DNA of 64,000 nt from Microthrixaceae bacterium (GTDB lineage: Bacteria; Actinomycetota; Acidimicrobiia; Acidimicrobiales; Microtrichaceae): positions 18,938 to 82,937 of the forward strand of contig JAMLGJ010000015.1 of NCBI GenBank assembly GCA_023958095.1, in the 5' to 3' direction. Shown piece by piece: positions 1 to 7,801 of this stretch (positions are counted from its first letter, which is position 1; each line of letters opens with the position of its first letter). Position numbers and translations under genes: made by a program. The notes beneath the pieces were generated by a model. The model saw nothing but the letters and a program-made list of their open reading frames with translations, ran no database searches and had not been told where the DNA came from.

Positions 1-2
1 GG

Positions 3-371
3 CTCACCACACCGGTGCAGAACCTCGCGCGGACCGCCACCCGGGACCTCGAGCTGGACGGCGTTCCGATCGCCGAGGGCCAGAAGGTGATGCTCTTGTA
101 CGGCTCGGCGAACCGCGACGAGCGCGAGTTCGGCCCGGGGGCCGGCCGCCTGGATGTGCGGCGTCGGCCGCAGCGCATGGTCACGTTCGCCTACGGCGCC
201 CACCACTGCCTCGGTGCAGCCCTGGCCCGACTCGCCGGTGGGGTTGCCCTGGAGCGCCTCCTGACCCGGTTCCCCGAGCACGAGGTCGATCCGGAGCGCG
301 GGACGTACGCTCCGGGCCCTTTCGTGCGCCGCTACGAGTCACTTCCCTTCGTGGCGCGCTCCTCCTCGTAG
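3..371 (+). CDS. Cytochrome P450, C-terminal part (5' end outside window)
   Basis: This is the last third of a bacterial class I cytochrome P450 monooxygenase, a soluble haem enzyme. The reading frame is open to the window edge, so the start lies outside. The haem-binding loop FAYGAHHCLGAALAR contains the cysteine that ligates haem iron, and the preceding NRDEREF segment is the usual region after the K-helix. The C-terminus ends normally at a TAG. The substrate cannot be judged because the I-helix and substrate-recognition loops are missing. It is a different gene from the P450 at 49.7 kb. Confidence 0.95.
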   Translation, partial: LTTPVQNLARTATRDLELDGVPIAEGQKVMLLYGSANRDEREFGPGAGRLDVRRRPQRMVTFAYGAHHCLGAALARLAGGVALERLLTRFPEHEVDPERGTYAPGPFVRRYESLPFVARSSS

Positions 372-458
372 CGGGCCGGGGCATCCGGTGTTGCCGTCGC
401 GCGGGTGACCGGGCACGGCTGATGCGGCTCGTCAGCTGATTATGTGAGATGATGACAG

Positions 459-476
459 TCTGACAAATACGTCAGA
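459..476. promoter_or_regulatory. Candidate ArsR operator (TCTGAC-N6-GTCAGA)
   Basis: A perfect inverted repeat with 6-bp arms around AAATAC lies about 120 bases before the ArsR start. Its location in front of a regulator gene makes autoregulation likely, but no footprint is known. The same arms recur around a shorter centre at 5274-5294. Confidence 0.5.
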
Positions 477-595
477 TGGTGGGTTGCGGGCCCTTCGCGC
501 ACCGGTCACGGCTTCCAACGGACCGCACACCGCATCCACCGGACACCGATGCGCCCGAGCCGAGCCAGGCGGGCGGCCCAGGGAAGGACCACTCA

Positions 596-967
596 TTGCC
601 GTCGCGACCGAACCGTCAGGAGACCGAACTCAACCCACCCCTGTCGGAGGTCAAGGCCGACCTGTTCAAGGCCATGGCCCATCCGGCGCGCATACGTGCC
701 CTGGAGGTCCTCGTCGACGGGGAGCTGACCGTCGGTGAACTTCAACCACTCGTGGGCATCGAGTCCTCGCACCTCTCCCAGCAACTCGGAGTCCTGCGCC
801 GCGCTGGGCTGGTCACGACCAGGCGGGAGGGTTCCTCGGTCGTGTACTCGCTGCGCGACCCGCTCGTGGCCGAACTCCTCGCAGTCGCCAAGCGCTTCCT
901 GCTGGCGACGCTCACCGAGACCCGCGACCTCCTCGAGGACCTCACCGCGGAGCTGACCGACCAATGA
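596..967 (+). CDS. ArsR/SmtB-family transcriptional regulator
   Basis: This is a 123-residue winged-helix repressor of the ArsR family. The core KAMAHPARIRALEVL leads into the recognition helix region SSHLSQQLGVLRRAGLV and the wing RREGSSVVYSL. The alpha-3 position that carries the Cys pair in arsenic sensors reads ELTVGEL, so classic As/Cd sensing there is not supported. I chose the TTG at 596 because GGAAGGA lies 7 bases upstream; the longer frame from ATG 476 adds about 40 low-complexity residues and starts inside the palindrome at 459-476. Its stop overlaps the start of the SulP gene by four bases, so it probably controls that transporter. Ligand unknown. Confidence 0.85.
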   Translation: MPSRPNRQETELNPPLSEVKADLFKAMAHPARIRALEVLVDGELTVGELQPLVGIESSHLSQQLGVLRRAGLVTTRREGSSVVYSLRDPLVAELLAVAKRFLLATLTETRDLLEDLTAELTDQ

Positions 968-2688
968 GCGATGTCGGCGCCCCCACCCCGATCCGGGCGG
1001 GCCGCGGTTCGCGTGGCCAGTCGTCGTTCCGCTCCATGCTGCCGCAGCGCTCCGACTACGAGGGCCTGTCACGCACCTGGCGGGCCGACGTGGTCGCCGG
1101 CCTCACCGTCGGTGTCGTGGCACTCCCGCTGGCGCTGGCGTTCGGGATCACCTCGGGGCTCGGTGCCGCCGCCGGACTGACGACCGCGATCGTGGCCGGT
1201 CTCGTGGCGGCCGTGTTCGGTGGCTCGAACGTGCAGGTCTCGGGTCCCACGGGAGCGATGACGGTGGTCCTGGTTCCCCTCGTCGCCCGCTACGGGGTGG
1301 ATGCCGTGGTGATCGTGGGTGTGATGGCCGGGATCATCGTGGTGGCCGCCGGTCTGTTGCGTCTCGGTCGTGTCCTGGCCTACATACCGTGGCCCGTGAT
1401 CGAGGGCTTCACGCTCGGCATCGCGGTCATCATCTTCCTGCAACAGGTTCCCTCGGCGCTCGGCGTGGCCAAGCCCGAGGGCGAGAACACCGCACTCGTC
1501 GCGCTGCAGGCGGTCGTCGACTCGATCGGTGGGGGATCGCTCCAGGCTCTGGCCCTGGTGGGTCTCACCGTGGCCGTGATGGTGCTCGCTCCGCGCATGC
1601 ACCGTTCCGTTCCTGCGTCACTGCTGGCGGTGGCGGTGTGCACGATCCTGGTCACTGCCACCGGGTGGGACGTCGCCACGATCGGCGCGTTCCCCTCCAC
1701 ACTGCCGACCCCGCACATGCCGTCACTGGATCCGGGCGAGCTCGGCGGCTACCTCGGTCCGGCATTCGCAGTGGCGATGCTGGCCGCCATCGAGAGCCTC
1801 CTGTCCGCGAAGGTCGCCGACGGCATGGCCGACGGCCCACGCCACAACCCCGACCGCGAGCTCTTCGGGCAGGGGCTCGCCAACGTCGTGGCGCCGGTCT
1901 TCGGTGGCATGCCCGCCACCGGAGCGATCGCCCGCACCGCGGTCAACGTGCGCTCCGGAGGCCGAACCCGGCTGTCGTCGGTGGTGCACTCACTCGTGCT
2001 CGTCGTGGTGGTGTTGGTGGGCTCCGGGATCGTGGCCCGCATACCCCTGGCCGCCCTCGCCGGTGTTCTCATGGTCACCGCGGTGCGGATGGTCGAGGCC
2101 CCCAGCGTGGCAGCGATCCTGCGCTCGACGCGTTCCGACGCACTGGTGCTGGTGCTCACGGCGGCGGCGACGGTGGTGTTCGACCTGATCGTGGCCGTGG
2201 AGATCGGTGTCGCAGCAGCGGCGGTCCTGGCCCTGCGCAACGTCGCCCGCACCACCGCGCTGACCGAGACGCCGATCCCCGTCGAGGTGGACGACCGCGA
2301 GGAACACGAACTGCTCGCGGAGCACATAGTCGCCTACAGGATCGACGGGGCCTTGTTCTTCGGCGCCGCCCAGCGTTTTCTGACCGACTTCGCGCGCGTT
2401 GCGGACGTGCGCGTGGTGATACTGCGGCTACCCGACCTGCAGGTGCTGGACGCGACCGGCGCCCAGGCCCTCGGCCAGATCGTCGCCGACCTCGAACAGC
2501 GGGGCATGACGGTGCTGCTCAAGGGTCCGAGACCCGAACACGTCCGCGTGCTGCGAATCGTCGGTGCGCTCGCGCACCTCGACGAACAGGGTCACATCTT
2601 CGACGACCTGGATGCTGCGGTCGCCCATGCGCGCCTTCACGCGGCAGGCATCGACCACGACCCACCTCGTACCACCCGCGCAGCCTGA
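964..2688 (+). CDS. SulP-family inorganic anion transporter with STAS domain
   Basis: This is a 574-residue membrane transporter of the SLC26/SulP family (sulfate, bicarbonate or other anions). It has a long hydrophobic N-terminal part with the family signature around VALPLALAFGITSGLG and FGGSNVQVSGPTGAMTVVL, and a C-terminal cytoplasmic STAS domain from about residue 450 (VVILRLPDLQVLDATGAQAL). The ATG overlaps the ArsR stop (ATGA), so the two are translationally coupled. SulP members next to ArsR regulators are common in actinobacteria. Sulfate and bicarbonate are both possible substrates; no carbonic anhydrase or sulfur gene is adjacent to decide. Confidence 0.93.
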   Translation: MSDVGAPTPIRAGRGSRGQSSFRSMLPQRSDYEGLSRTWRADVVAGLTVGVVALPLALAFGITSGLGAAAGLTTAIVAGLVAAVFGGSNVQVSGPTGAMTVVLVPLVARYGVDAVVIVGVMAGIIVVAAGLLRLGRVLAYIPWPVIEGFTLGIAVIIFLQQVPSALGVAKPEGENTALVALQAVVDSIGGGSLQALALVGLTVAVMVLAPRMHRSVPASLLAVAVCTILVTATGWDVATIGAFPSTLPTPHMPSLDPGELGGYLGPAFAVAMLAAIESLLSAKVADGMADGPRHNPDRELFGQGLANVVAPVFGGMPATGAIARTAVNVRSGGRTRLSSVVHSLVLVVVVLVGSGIVARIPLAALAGVLMVTAVRMVEAPSVAAILRSTRSDALVLVLTAAATVVFDLIVAVEIGVAAAAVLALRNVARTTALTETPIPVEVDDREEHELLAEHIVAYRIDGALFFGAAQRFLTDFARVADVRVVILRLPDLQVLDATGAQALGQIVADLEQRGMTVLLKGPRPEHVRVLRIVGALAHLDEQGHIFDDLDAAVAHARLHAAGIDHDPPRTTRAA

Positions 2689-2743
2689 ACGGGTCCGGTG
2701 CACACCCCCTCGTGGGGGCGGTGCGGTCGAGCACGTCGATGGC

Positions 2744-3496
2744 TCAGGCGAAGGTCCTGACCACTGCCAGCGCTGCGATCGCATCGGGTCCGACACCGCG
2801 CAGCGAGGTGTCCCCCGCGCGGACCCGTTGTCCGGCGACCTGGCAGAGCTCCAGGGCCGGGCCGCGCAGCACCGTCGGAGCCGCCGGGTCCCCGAAGGCC
2901 CACTCGGTCCCGTCGGGTGCATCCAGCACGAACGCCACCTCTCCGGTGGGTTCCTCGCCGGCGCGGGTGAAGGCATACGGCAGGGTCCTGTGTGCCAGGC
3001 GTGCTATGTGCCAGAGGCGCCTGCTGGGCTCGAGATCCAGACCCAGGCCCCAAGCGATGTCGGCGGAGTGGATCCAGGTCTCGGCGAGGCGGGTCGTGGC
3101 GAGCGAACGCGCGGCGAGCTCGCCCGACACCCACTCGACGCGTTCCGAGGAGTCGATTCCTCGGAACGCATCCACCTGCGCCGAGGCACTGGCCAGCCAT
3201 CGGGCCCGTGCAGTCTCGGGAGAGGTGTCCGACTCTGCCTGCACAGCGGCGGCTGCCCACTGGTCGACGTCCGCGGCCTCGCCGACCTGCGGTGCGGACT
3301 GCACCGCGTCGTTGAAGAGACCCCTTGTGCTGGCCGCTGCGAGCTCGTTGGTCTGTGCCAGGTGCACGAGCACATCGGCGATCGACCACCCATCGCACCG
3401 GCTGGGCTTCAGCAACGATTCGGCGTCGAGCGGAGCGACCATCGATGCGAGGGTGCGCTGTTCTTCGTCGAGCGCATCGAGGAGCTCGTCGTGCAT
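2744..3496 (-). CDS. TIGR03084-type metal-binding protein (DinB/maleylpyruvate isomerase-like fold)
   Basis: This 250-residue protein matches the actinobacterial TIGR03084 group, whose N-terminal four-helix bundle is shared with mycothiol-dependent maleylpyruvate isomerases. The probable metal-ligand histidines sit in WSIADVLVHLAQ and ETWIHSADIAWGL, followed by the small C-terminal domain. The start at 3496 is preceded by GAGGTG; an upstream ATG at 3607 would add 37 unrelated residues and run past the divergent thioesterase start. A mycothiol- or other thiol-dependent role is inferred from the fold only. It is a single gene, divergent from the thioesterase. Confidence 0.85.
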   Translation of the reverse strand: MHDELLDALDEEQRTLASMVAPLDAESLLKPSRCDGWSIADVLVHLAQTNELAAASTRGLFNDAVQSAPQVGEAADVDQWAAAAVQAESDTSPETARARWLASASAQVDAFRGIDSSERVEWVSGELAARSLATTRLAETWIHSADIAWGLGLDLEPSRRLWHIARLAHRTLPYAFTRAGEEPTGEVAFVLDAPDGTEWAFGDPAAPTVLRGPALELCQVAGQRVRAGDTSLRGVGPDAIAALAVVRTFA

Positions 3497-3594
3497 GTCC
3501 ACACCTCGCGGTTGAGCCACCGGCCACCGGGAGTTCGCACCCGGAGTGGCGCCACAACGGTACCGGAGCATCCGCGGGCAATACTGGGTGAACC

Positions 3595-3987
3595 ATGGAG
3601 GACACATCGGCCTACGGCGAGTTCCCCCTGCGTGCCTTCCTCGGGATGGAGGTGGCCGAGGACTCCCCGGGTCACTCGACTGCGTCGTTGGAGGTTGCCG
3701 ACCAGCACCTCAATCCGAACGGCGTCGTGCACGGTGCGGTGCTCTTCGCCCTGGTCGACACAGCGATGGGCTCGGCGGCGATGTCGGTGTTGCCGGAGGG
3801 CGAGTACGCGACGTCGGTCGACCTGCAGTTGCGCTTCGTGCGTCCCGCATCGGCGGGCAGGCTCACTGCTGCGGTCGAGGTGCTGAAGAAGGGCCGGACG
3901 GTCCTGCACCTCGAGGGTCGGGTCGAGGACTCCGACGGGCGACTCGTGGCCACTGCCGCAGGCACGTTCACCACGTTCTCGGTCTGA
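3595..3987 (+). CDS. PaaI-family hotdog thioesterase
   Basis: A 130-residue hotdog-fold acyl-CoA thioesterase. The family signature is seen at NPNGVVHGAVLFALVDTAMG, where the Asn and the HG dipeptide form the active-site region, followed by the beta-strands ATSVDLQLRFVRPASAG. Length is typical of the PaaI/YbdB group. It probably hydrolyses aromatic or medium-chain acyl-CoA esters, which fits the acyl-CoA enzymes elsewhere in the window, but the substrate is not evident. Confidence 0.9.
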   Translation: MEDTSAYGEFPLRAFLGMEVAEDSPGHSTASLEVADQHLNPNGVVHGAVLFALVDTAMGSAAMSVLPEGEYATSVDLQLRFVRPASAGRLTAAVEVLKKGRTVLHLEGRVEDSDGRLVATAAGTFTTFSV

Positions 3988-3989
3988 CT

Positions 3990-4014
3990 CCCGGCCAACC
4001 ACGAGACGGCCGGG
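3990..4014. terminator. Possible bidirectional terminator hairpin
   Basis: A 7-bp perfect stem (CCCGGCC/GGCCGGG, 11-base loop) lies between the convergent thioesterase and amidohydrolase genes. There is no T-run, which is common for GC-rich actinobacteria. The left side shares a 13-base string with 30292-30304. Confidence 0.4.
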
Positions 4015-4044
4015 CTCGGGGCGGACCGTCGGTGGTGGCGATTG

Positions 4045-5241
4045 CTAGTGGTCCAGGTCCAGCGACAGCATCCGTATCGCGTTGCCCCGCATCACCTTGT
4101 GGACCTGTTCGTCGGTGAGCCCCTCGACCATGGCCTCGGCGACCTCGCGGCTGTGGGGCCAGGTGGAGTCGGTGTGGGGGTAGTCGGTCTCGAAGGTGAC
4201 GTTGTCCTCACCGACGACATCCAGCGACTCGAGACCGTGGCGGTCCCTGAAGAAGCACCCGTAGACGTTGCGGTAGTAGTAGGTGGAGGGGGGTTCGGGG
4301 ATGATGTCGGCGACCCCGCCCCAGGCGCGGTGTTCCTTCCAGACGTCGTCGACGCGTTCCAGCAGGTAGGGGATCCAGCCGATCTGTCCCTCGCTGTAGG
4401 CGATCCTGAGGTCGGGGAACTCCACGAGCTTGCCCGAGAACAACCAGTCGCTCATCGACGCCATCGAGTTGTTGAAGCTGAGTGACGCTGCGACCGCGAC
4501 CGGGGCATCCGATGAGGTGGCGGGCATCCGCGAGGAGGACCCGATGTGCATGTTGATCGTGGTGTCGGTCTCCTCGCACGCCGCGATGAAGGGATCCCAC
4601 TGCCCGGAGTGGATCGACGGCAGGCCCAGGTGCGGGGGGATCTCGCTGAAGCAGACCGCGTGCACTCCCCGCTCGGCGTTCCGGCGAACCTCCGCCGCCG
4701 CGAGCTCGGCATCCCAGAGTGGCACGATGATCAGCGGGATGAGGGCGCCGTTGGAGTCACCGCACCACTCCTCGACCATCCAGTCGTTGTAGGCCCTCAC
4801 GCAGGCGAGGCCCATCTCGTGGTCCGGGTGCTCGGTGAAGGTCTGGCCGCAGAACCGGGGGAAGGTGGGGAAGCACAGGGATGCCTCCACGTGGTTCATC
4901 TCCTGGTCCTCGATGCGTGCCTTGGGGTCGTAGCAGCCGGGACGCATCTCGTCGTAGGTCATGGGTGTCATCGTCATCTCGTCGCGCGAGTAGCCGACCG
5001 CGGCCACGTGACGCTTGTGGATGTAGACGAGGTCGCCGAAGACCCAGCAGTCCGCCGGTGGGCCATCGGGGTCGAAGGTCTGTTCGTAGGTGCCACCACC
5101 GATGTGGGCCATGTGGCCGATGCCCCGCCTCTCGATCCGGGGCCCGTCGGCGCGGAATCGTTCCGGCAGGTATTCCTGCCAGACGTGGGGTGGTTCGACG
5201 ACGTGGTCGTCGACGCTGATGATCCTTGGCAGTTCGGCCAT
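4045..5241 (-). CDS. Amidohydrolase-2 family metal-dependent hydrolase
   Basis: A 398-residue TIM-barrel protein of the amidohydrolase_2 (ACMSD-like) family. The N-terminal metal site reads SVDDHVVEPPHVW instead of the classic DxHxH, and the C-terminal conserved segment FETDYPHTDSTWPHSREVAE carries the late Asp. This subgroup is abundant in actinobacteria that degrade steroids and aromatics and is mostly uncharacterised, so decarboxylation or hydrolysis of a ring-derived acid is only an inference. A perfect 21-bp palindrome 33 bases before the start overlaps a probable -10 and suggests repression. Confidence 0.88.
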   Translation of the reverse strand: MAELPRIISVDDHVVEPPHVWQEYLPERFRADGPRIERRGIGHMAHIGGGTYEQTFDPDGPPADCWVFGDLVYIHKRHVAAVGYSRDEMTMTPMTYDEMRPGCYDPKARIEDQEMNHVEASLCFPTFPRFCGQTFTEHPDHEMGLACVRAYNDWMVEEWCGDSNGALIPLIIVPLWDAELAAAEVRRNAERGVHAVCFSEIPPHLGLPSIHSGQWDPFIAACEETDTTINMHIGSSSRMPATSSDAPVAVAASLSFNNSMASMSDWLFSGKLVEFPDLRIAYSEGQIGWIPYLLERVDDVWKEHRAWGGVADIIPEPPSTYYYRNVYGCFFRDRHGLESLDVVGEDNVTFETDYPHTDSTWPHSREVAEAMVEGLTDEQVHKVMRGNAIRMLSLDLDH

Positions 5242-5273
5242 TGCGCCGCCTTTGATCCGCTGGTCGCCAGGAG

Positions 5274-5294
5274 AATCTGACGCCCCGTCAGATT
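5274..5294. promoter_or_regulatory. Perfect 21-bp palindrome, operator for the amidohydrolase
   Basis: Arms of nine bases (AATCTGACG/CGTCAGATT) flank CCC. On the minus strand the hexamer TAATCT (5295-5290) fits a -10 box, so a bound protein would block the amidohydrolase promoter. The core arms match those at 459-476. The symmetry is typical of TetR- or ArsR-type operators. Confidence 0.65.
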
Positions 5295-5333
5295 ACCGCG
5301 GGAGCGGGTGGGCCGGTCCACCGGAAGCGCATC

Positions 5334-5339
5334 TAACCT
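5334..5339 (+). promoter_or_regulatory. -10 hexamer TAACCT for the ECF sigma gene
   Basis: TAACCT fits the TANNNT pattern used at other genes here and would give a leader of about 35 bases ending in a GGGAGGAA ribosome-binding site. Confidence 0.4.
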
Positions 5340-5380
5340 CGGGACCCCCGTCGTGCGTCTACTGCACATGGGAGGAAGCC

Positions 5381-5881
5381 GTGGACGCTAGATCCTTCGC
5401 AAACGAGGCGGTCGGGCTGCATGACCGCCTCGCCCGTGCGGTGTTCGCCATCTGTGGGGATGCGTCCCTCGCGGAGGACAGCGCCCAGGAGGCACTCGTG
5501 CGTGCGTGGGAACGAGTGGACGCCGGCGAGGAGCTCGCATCGCTCGAGGCCTGGTCGATGACGGTTTCGCTCAACTGGTGCCGGCAACAGCTGAGGCGGC
5601 GAGGGGCCGAGCGGCGAGCGCTCCACCGGGTCGGCCCTCCGGTTCCGGAGGAGCTGGAGACCCGCACTCTCGCGGAGGACGTGACCGAAGCGGTGCTCGC
5701 CCTGCCACGCCGCCAACGAGAAGTGGTGGTGCTGCACTACCTGCTGGATCTGGGGGTGGACTCGATCGCCGAGGTCGTGGGCTCCTCATCCGGGGCGGTG
5801 CGAAACGCGCTCTTCCATGCCCGGTCCGCGCTCTCGGCGCGGCTTGCGCCCGCCCACCCAGGGCAGGAGGCATCCCGATGA
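5381..5881 (+). CDS. ECF RNA polymerase sigma factor (SigE-like)
   Basis: A 166-residue sigma-70 family factor of the extracytoplasmic-function type. Region 2 is at about residues 10-75 (AEDSAQEALVRAWERV), and region 4 follows at 110-160 with LPRRQREVVVLHYLLDLGVDSIAEVVGSSSGAVRNALFHAR, quoted here as its leading motif LPRRQREVVVLHY. The GTG start is preceded by GGGAGGAA at 8 bases. Its TGA overlaps the ATG of the next gene (ATGA). That neighbour is a membrane protein and is the obvious candidate to hold this sigma factor inactive. Confidence 0.9.
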   Translation: MDARSFANEAVGLHDRLARAVFAICGDASLAEDSAQEALVRAWERVDAGEELASLEAWSMTVSLNWCRQQLRRRGAERRALHRVGPPVPEELETRTLAEDVTEAVLALPRRQREVVVLHYLLDLGVDSIAEVVGSSSGAVRNALFHARSALSARLAPAHPGQEASR

Positions 5882-7737
5882 ACCCAGAATCGAGCAACGA
5901 CGGCCCGATGGACGAGGCGACCGTGCCGGACATCGACGAGCTGATTGCGGACGGGCTCCGGCAGGCCACCCGGGCAACGTTCCACACCGATGCAGCGGAC
6001 CTGGCCGTCTCGCTGCAGGCCCGTCGTCGGTCGGCAACCCTCCGGGGTCGCCGTCCCGGGTGGGTCCTGGCCGTCGGTGCAGCTGCAGCATGCCTCGTGG
6101 CGGTGCTGGCAGGTGTCGTGGTGTGGACGGCTGACGACGGAGACCTCGATGTCGTGGCGAACATCCCGGACGACCCCGGGGACGGCTTCGGCGACTACCC
6201 ACCGGGGTGGCACGAGATCGACCCGGGCCCGGTCCCGCCCATGTCGGGAGCGAGTCTCGCATGGACCGGGACCGAGCTGGTGGTGGTGGGCACCGCTCGG
6301 GGCGACGAGGCTGCAACCGCGTACCTGTACGACATCGCGCGACGGTCCTGGACGCGGTTGCCCGACACCGGACTGGCCGACGCTGCGGTGGTCGCGGCCG
6401 CCGACACCCTCGTCCTGGTCGGTGTGCCCGCGGGGGTGACCGGCGAGGGTCCGCGCAGCGTCACCTGGAAGACCCGGCGAGCCGGCGAGGACTCGTGGGT
6501 CGACCACGGCGCTGTGGAGCTCGCACCCGAACTCGTATCGCTGGGAGCGCTCGGTCCCTCGGAGCCATCCGGCCACGCGGCGTTGTTGTGGACCGGTGAG
6601 CGCGTCATCGACACCACCCATGGCTCCGTGCTCGATCCGCGTGATGGCACCTCCACGCCGTTGCAGATGCCCGAGGACCCGGTCAGCCACACGAATCTGC
6701 TCACCTCCAACCCGGTGTGGACCGGTGCAGAGGTGGTTGCAGCGTCCTGGAGCGAGGAGGCCGGCCTCGCCTGGGACTCCGCCGGTACCTCCATGCGCGA
6801 GGTGCCGGGACTGCCCGCATCCGCGGGATCCTCCCCGGGATTCACTGCCGACTCCCTCGCCGTGGCCCGTGATGGAGAGGTGTACCTCTTCGAGCGGTCC
6901 GCGCCTGCCAGTGGTCGCGCAGCGGTGCTCGATCCGGGCACCGGCACCTGGGAGGCACTCCCCGAGGTGCCCGTGTCCCCTGATGGTGCCCACTGCCCAT
7001 CGGTGGCCGCAGCAGCGGGTCCGGAGCTCCTGGTGGGTCCCTGTGTCCCGATGGGCGGAGTCCCGGCGACCCCTGACAGCGGTGTGACCCCATGGCGACT
7101 CGTCGGGAACTCGTGGGTACCGGTGGAGCCCGTTCCGTGGAACGCGTCGTGTTGCGTACAGAGCTGGTTGGGCACCGACGATGCACTGGTGGCGTGGGAC
7201 ACCGACATCGACACGACGAACAACCCCGAGGCGCCCTACGTCCGCGCAGCGCTCTGGGTGCCGGGCGCGGACGGACCGGGGCCCGACACGGCCGCGGGGG
7301 CACCCACCACCGGCTCCCCGACAACACAGCCGGCAACGGAGGCTCGGCCGCTGCCACTGATCGCAGGAGCGGGGCCGTGCGCGCTCGGGGAGCTCCCCGA
7401 TCTCACACCCGTGATGCCGGCGGTCCTCGACACCGGGCCCTTGCCCGGGATCGGGGGTACGAACATCGAACACGTCTGCGCTCGCTACTGGGGGTCATCG
7501 GTGGACGCGGGCATCCACGTCACGCAGGTGGCGGGGGAGCTCCTGTACGGGATCGAACCCTCCGAGAGTTCGGTGAACCTCGAGTGGGGCCCGTTCAACG
7601 AGGGATTCGGCGTGTACTACGCCGGTGATCCGGAATGGTCACTGGCGGTGTACGGCCTCGATGAAGAAGGCTTCCGGGAGCTGCTCGAAGGGGTGGCTGC
7701 CGGGCTGGAGGTGCCACTGCCCGACGGCGGGGGTTGA
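5878..7737 (+). CDS. Single-pass membrane protein with propeller-like ectodomain, candidate anti-sigma/sensor
   Basis: A 619-residue protein translated from an ATGA overlap with the ECF sigma gene. Residues 1-60 are cytoplasmic and end in a basic stretch (RRRSATLRGRRPG), residues 62-83 form one transmembrane helix, and the rest is outside the cell. The ectodomain has repeated W/Y-containing blades such as GASLAWTGTELVVVG, TAYLYDIARRSWTRLP and AAVLDPGTGTWEALP, resembling a Kelch-type beta-propeller, then a Pro/Thr linker near residue 475 and a C-terminal domain of about 125 residues. I see no zinc anti-sigma HxxxCxxC motif, so the sigma-binding role is inferred from position and topology. Moderately sure of topology, less of function. 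Confidence 0.8.
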   Translation: MNPESSNDGPMDEATVPDIDELIADGLRQATRATFHTDAADLAVSLQARRRSATLRGRRPGWVLAVGAAAACLVAVLAGVVVWTADDGDLDVVANIPDDPGDGFGDYPPGWHEIDPGPVPPMSGASLAWTGTELVVVGTARGDEAATAYLYDIARRSWTRLPDTGLADAAVVAAADTLVLVGVPAGVTGEGPRSVTWKTRRAGEDSWVDHGAVELAPELVSLGALGPSEPSGHAALLWTGERVIDTTHGSVLDPRDGTSTPLQMPEDPVSHTNLLTSNPVWTGAEVVAASWSEEAGLAWDSAGTSMREVPGLPASAGSSPGFTADSLAVARDGEVYLFERSAPASGRAAVLDPGTGTWEALPEVPVSPDGAHCPSVAAAAGPELLVGPCVPMGGVPATPDSGVTPWRLVGNSWVPVEPVPWNASCCVQSWLGTDDALVAWDTDIDTTNNPEAPYVRAALWVPGADGPGPDTAAGAPTTGSPTTQPATEARPLPLIAGAGPCALGELPDLTPVMPAVLDTGPLPGIGGTNIEHVCARYWGSSVDAGIHVTQVAGELLYGIEPSESSVNLEWGPFNEGFGVYYAGDPEWSLAVYGLDEEGFRELLEGVAAGLEVPLPDGGG

Positions 7738-7801
7738 GCCACAGAACCCGGATCGGTCGCACCAACCCGACGGTCCACCGGTCCGCCGGTCGGGGGCCCG
7801 C

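Noticed and set aside
476..595. ATG 476 as the ArsR start
   Set aside because: It begins at the edge of the palindrome, has no ribosome-binding site, and adds a Pro-rich tail not found in ArsR proteins; TTG 596 has GGAAGGA at a good distance.
1389..3515. 708-residue plus-strand frame
   Set aside because: It lies across the SulP gene and the antisense of the TIGR03084 gene; the translation is Arg/Gly-rich with no domain, typical of a shadow frame in GC-rich DNA.
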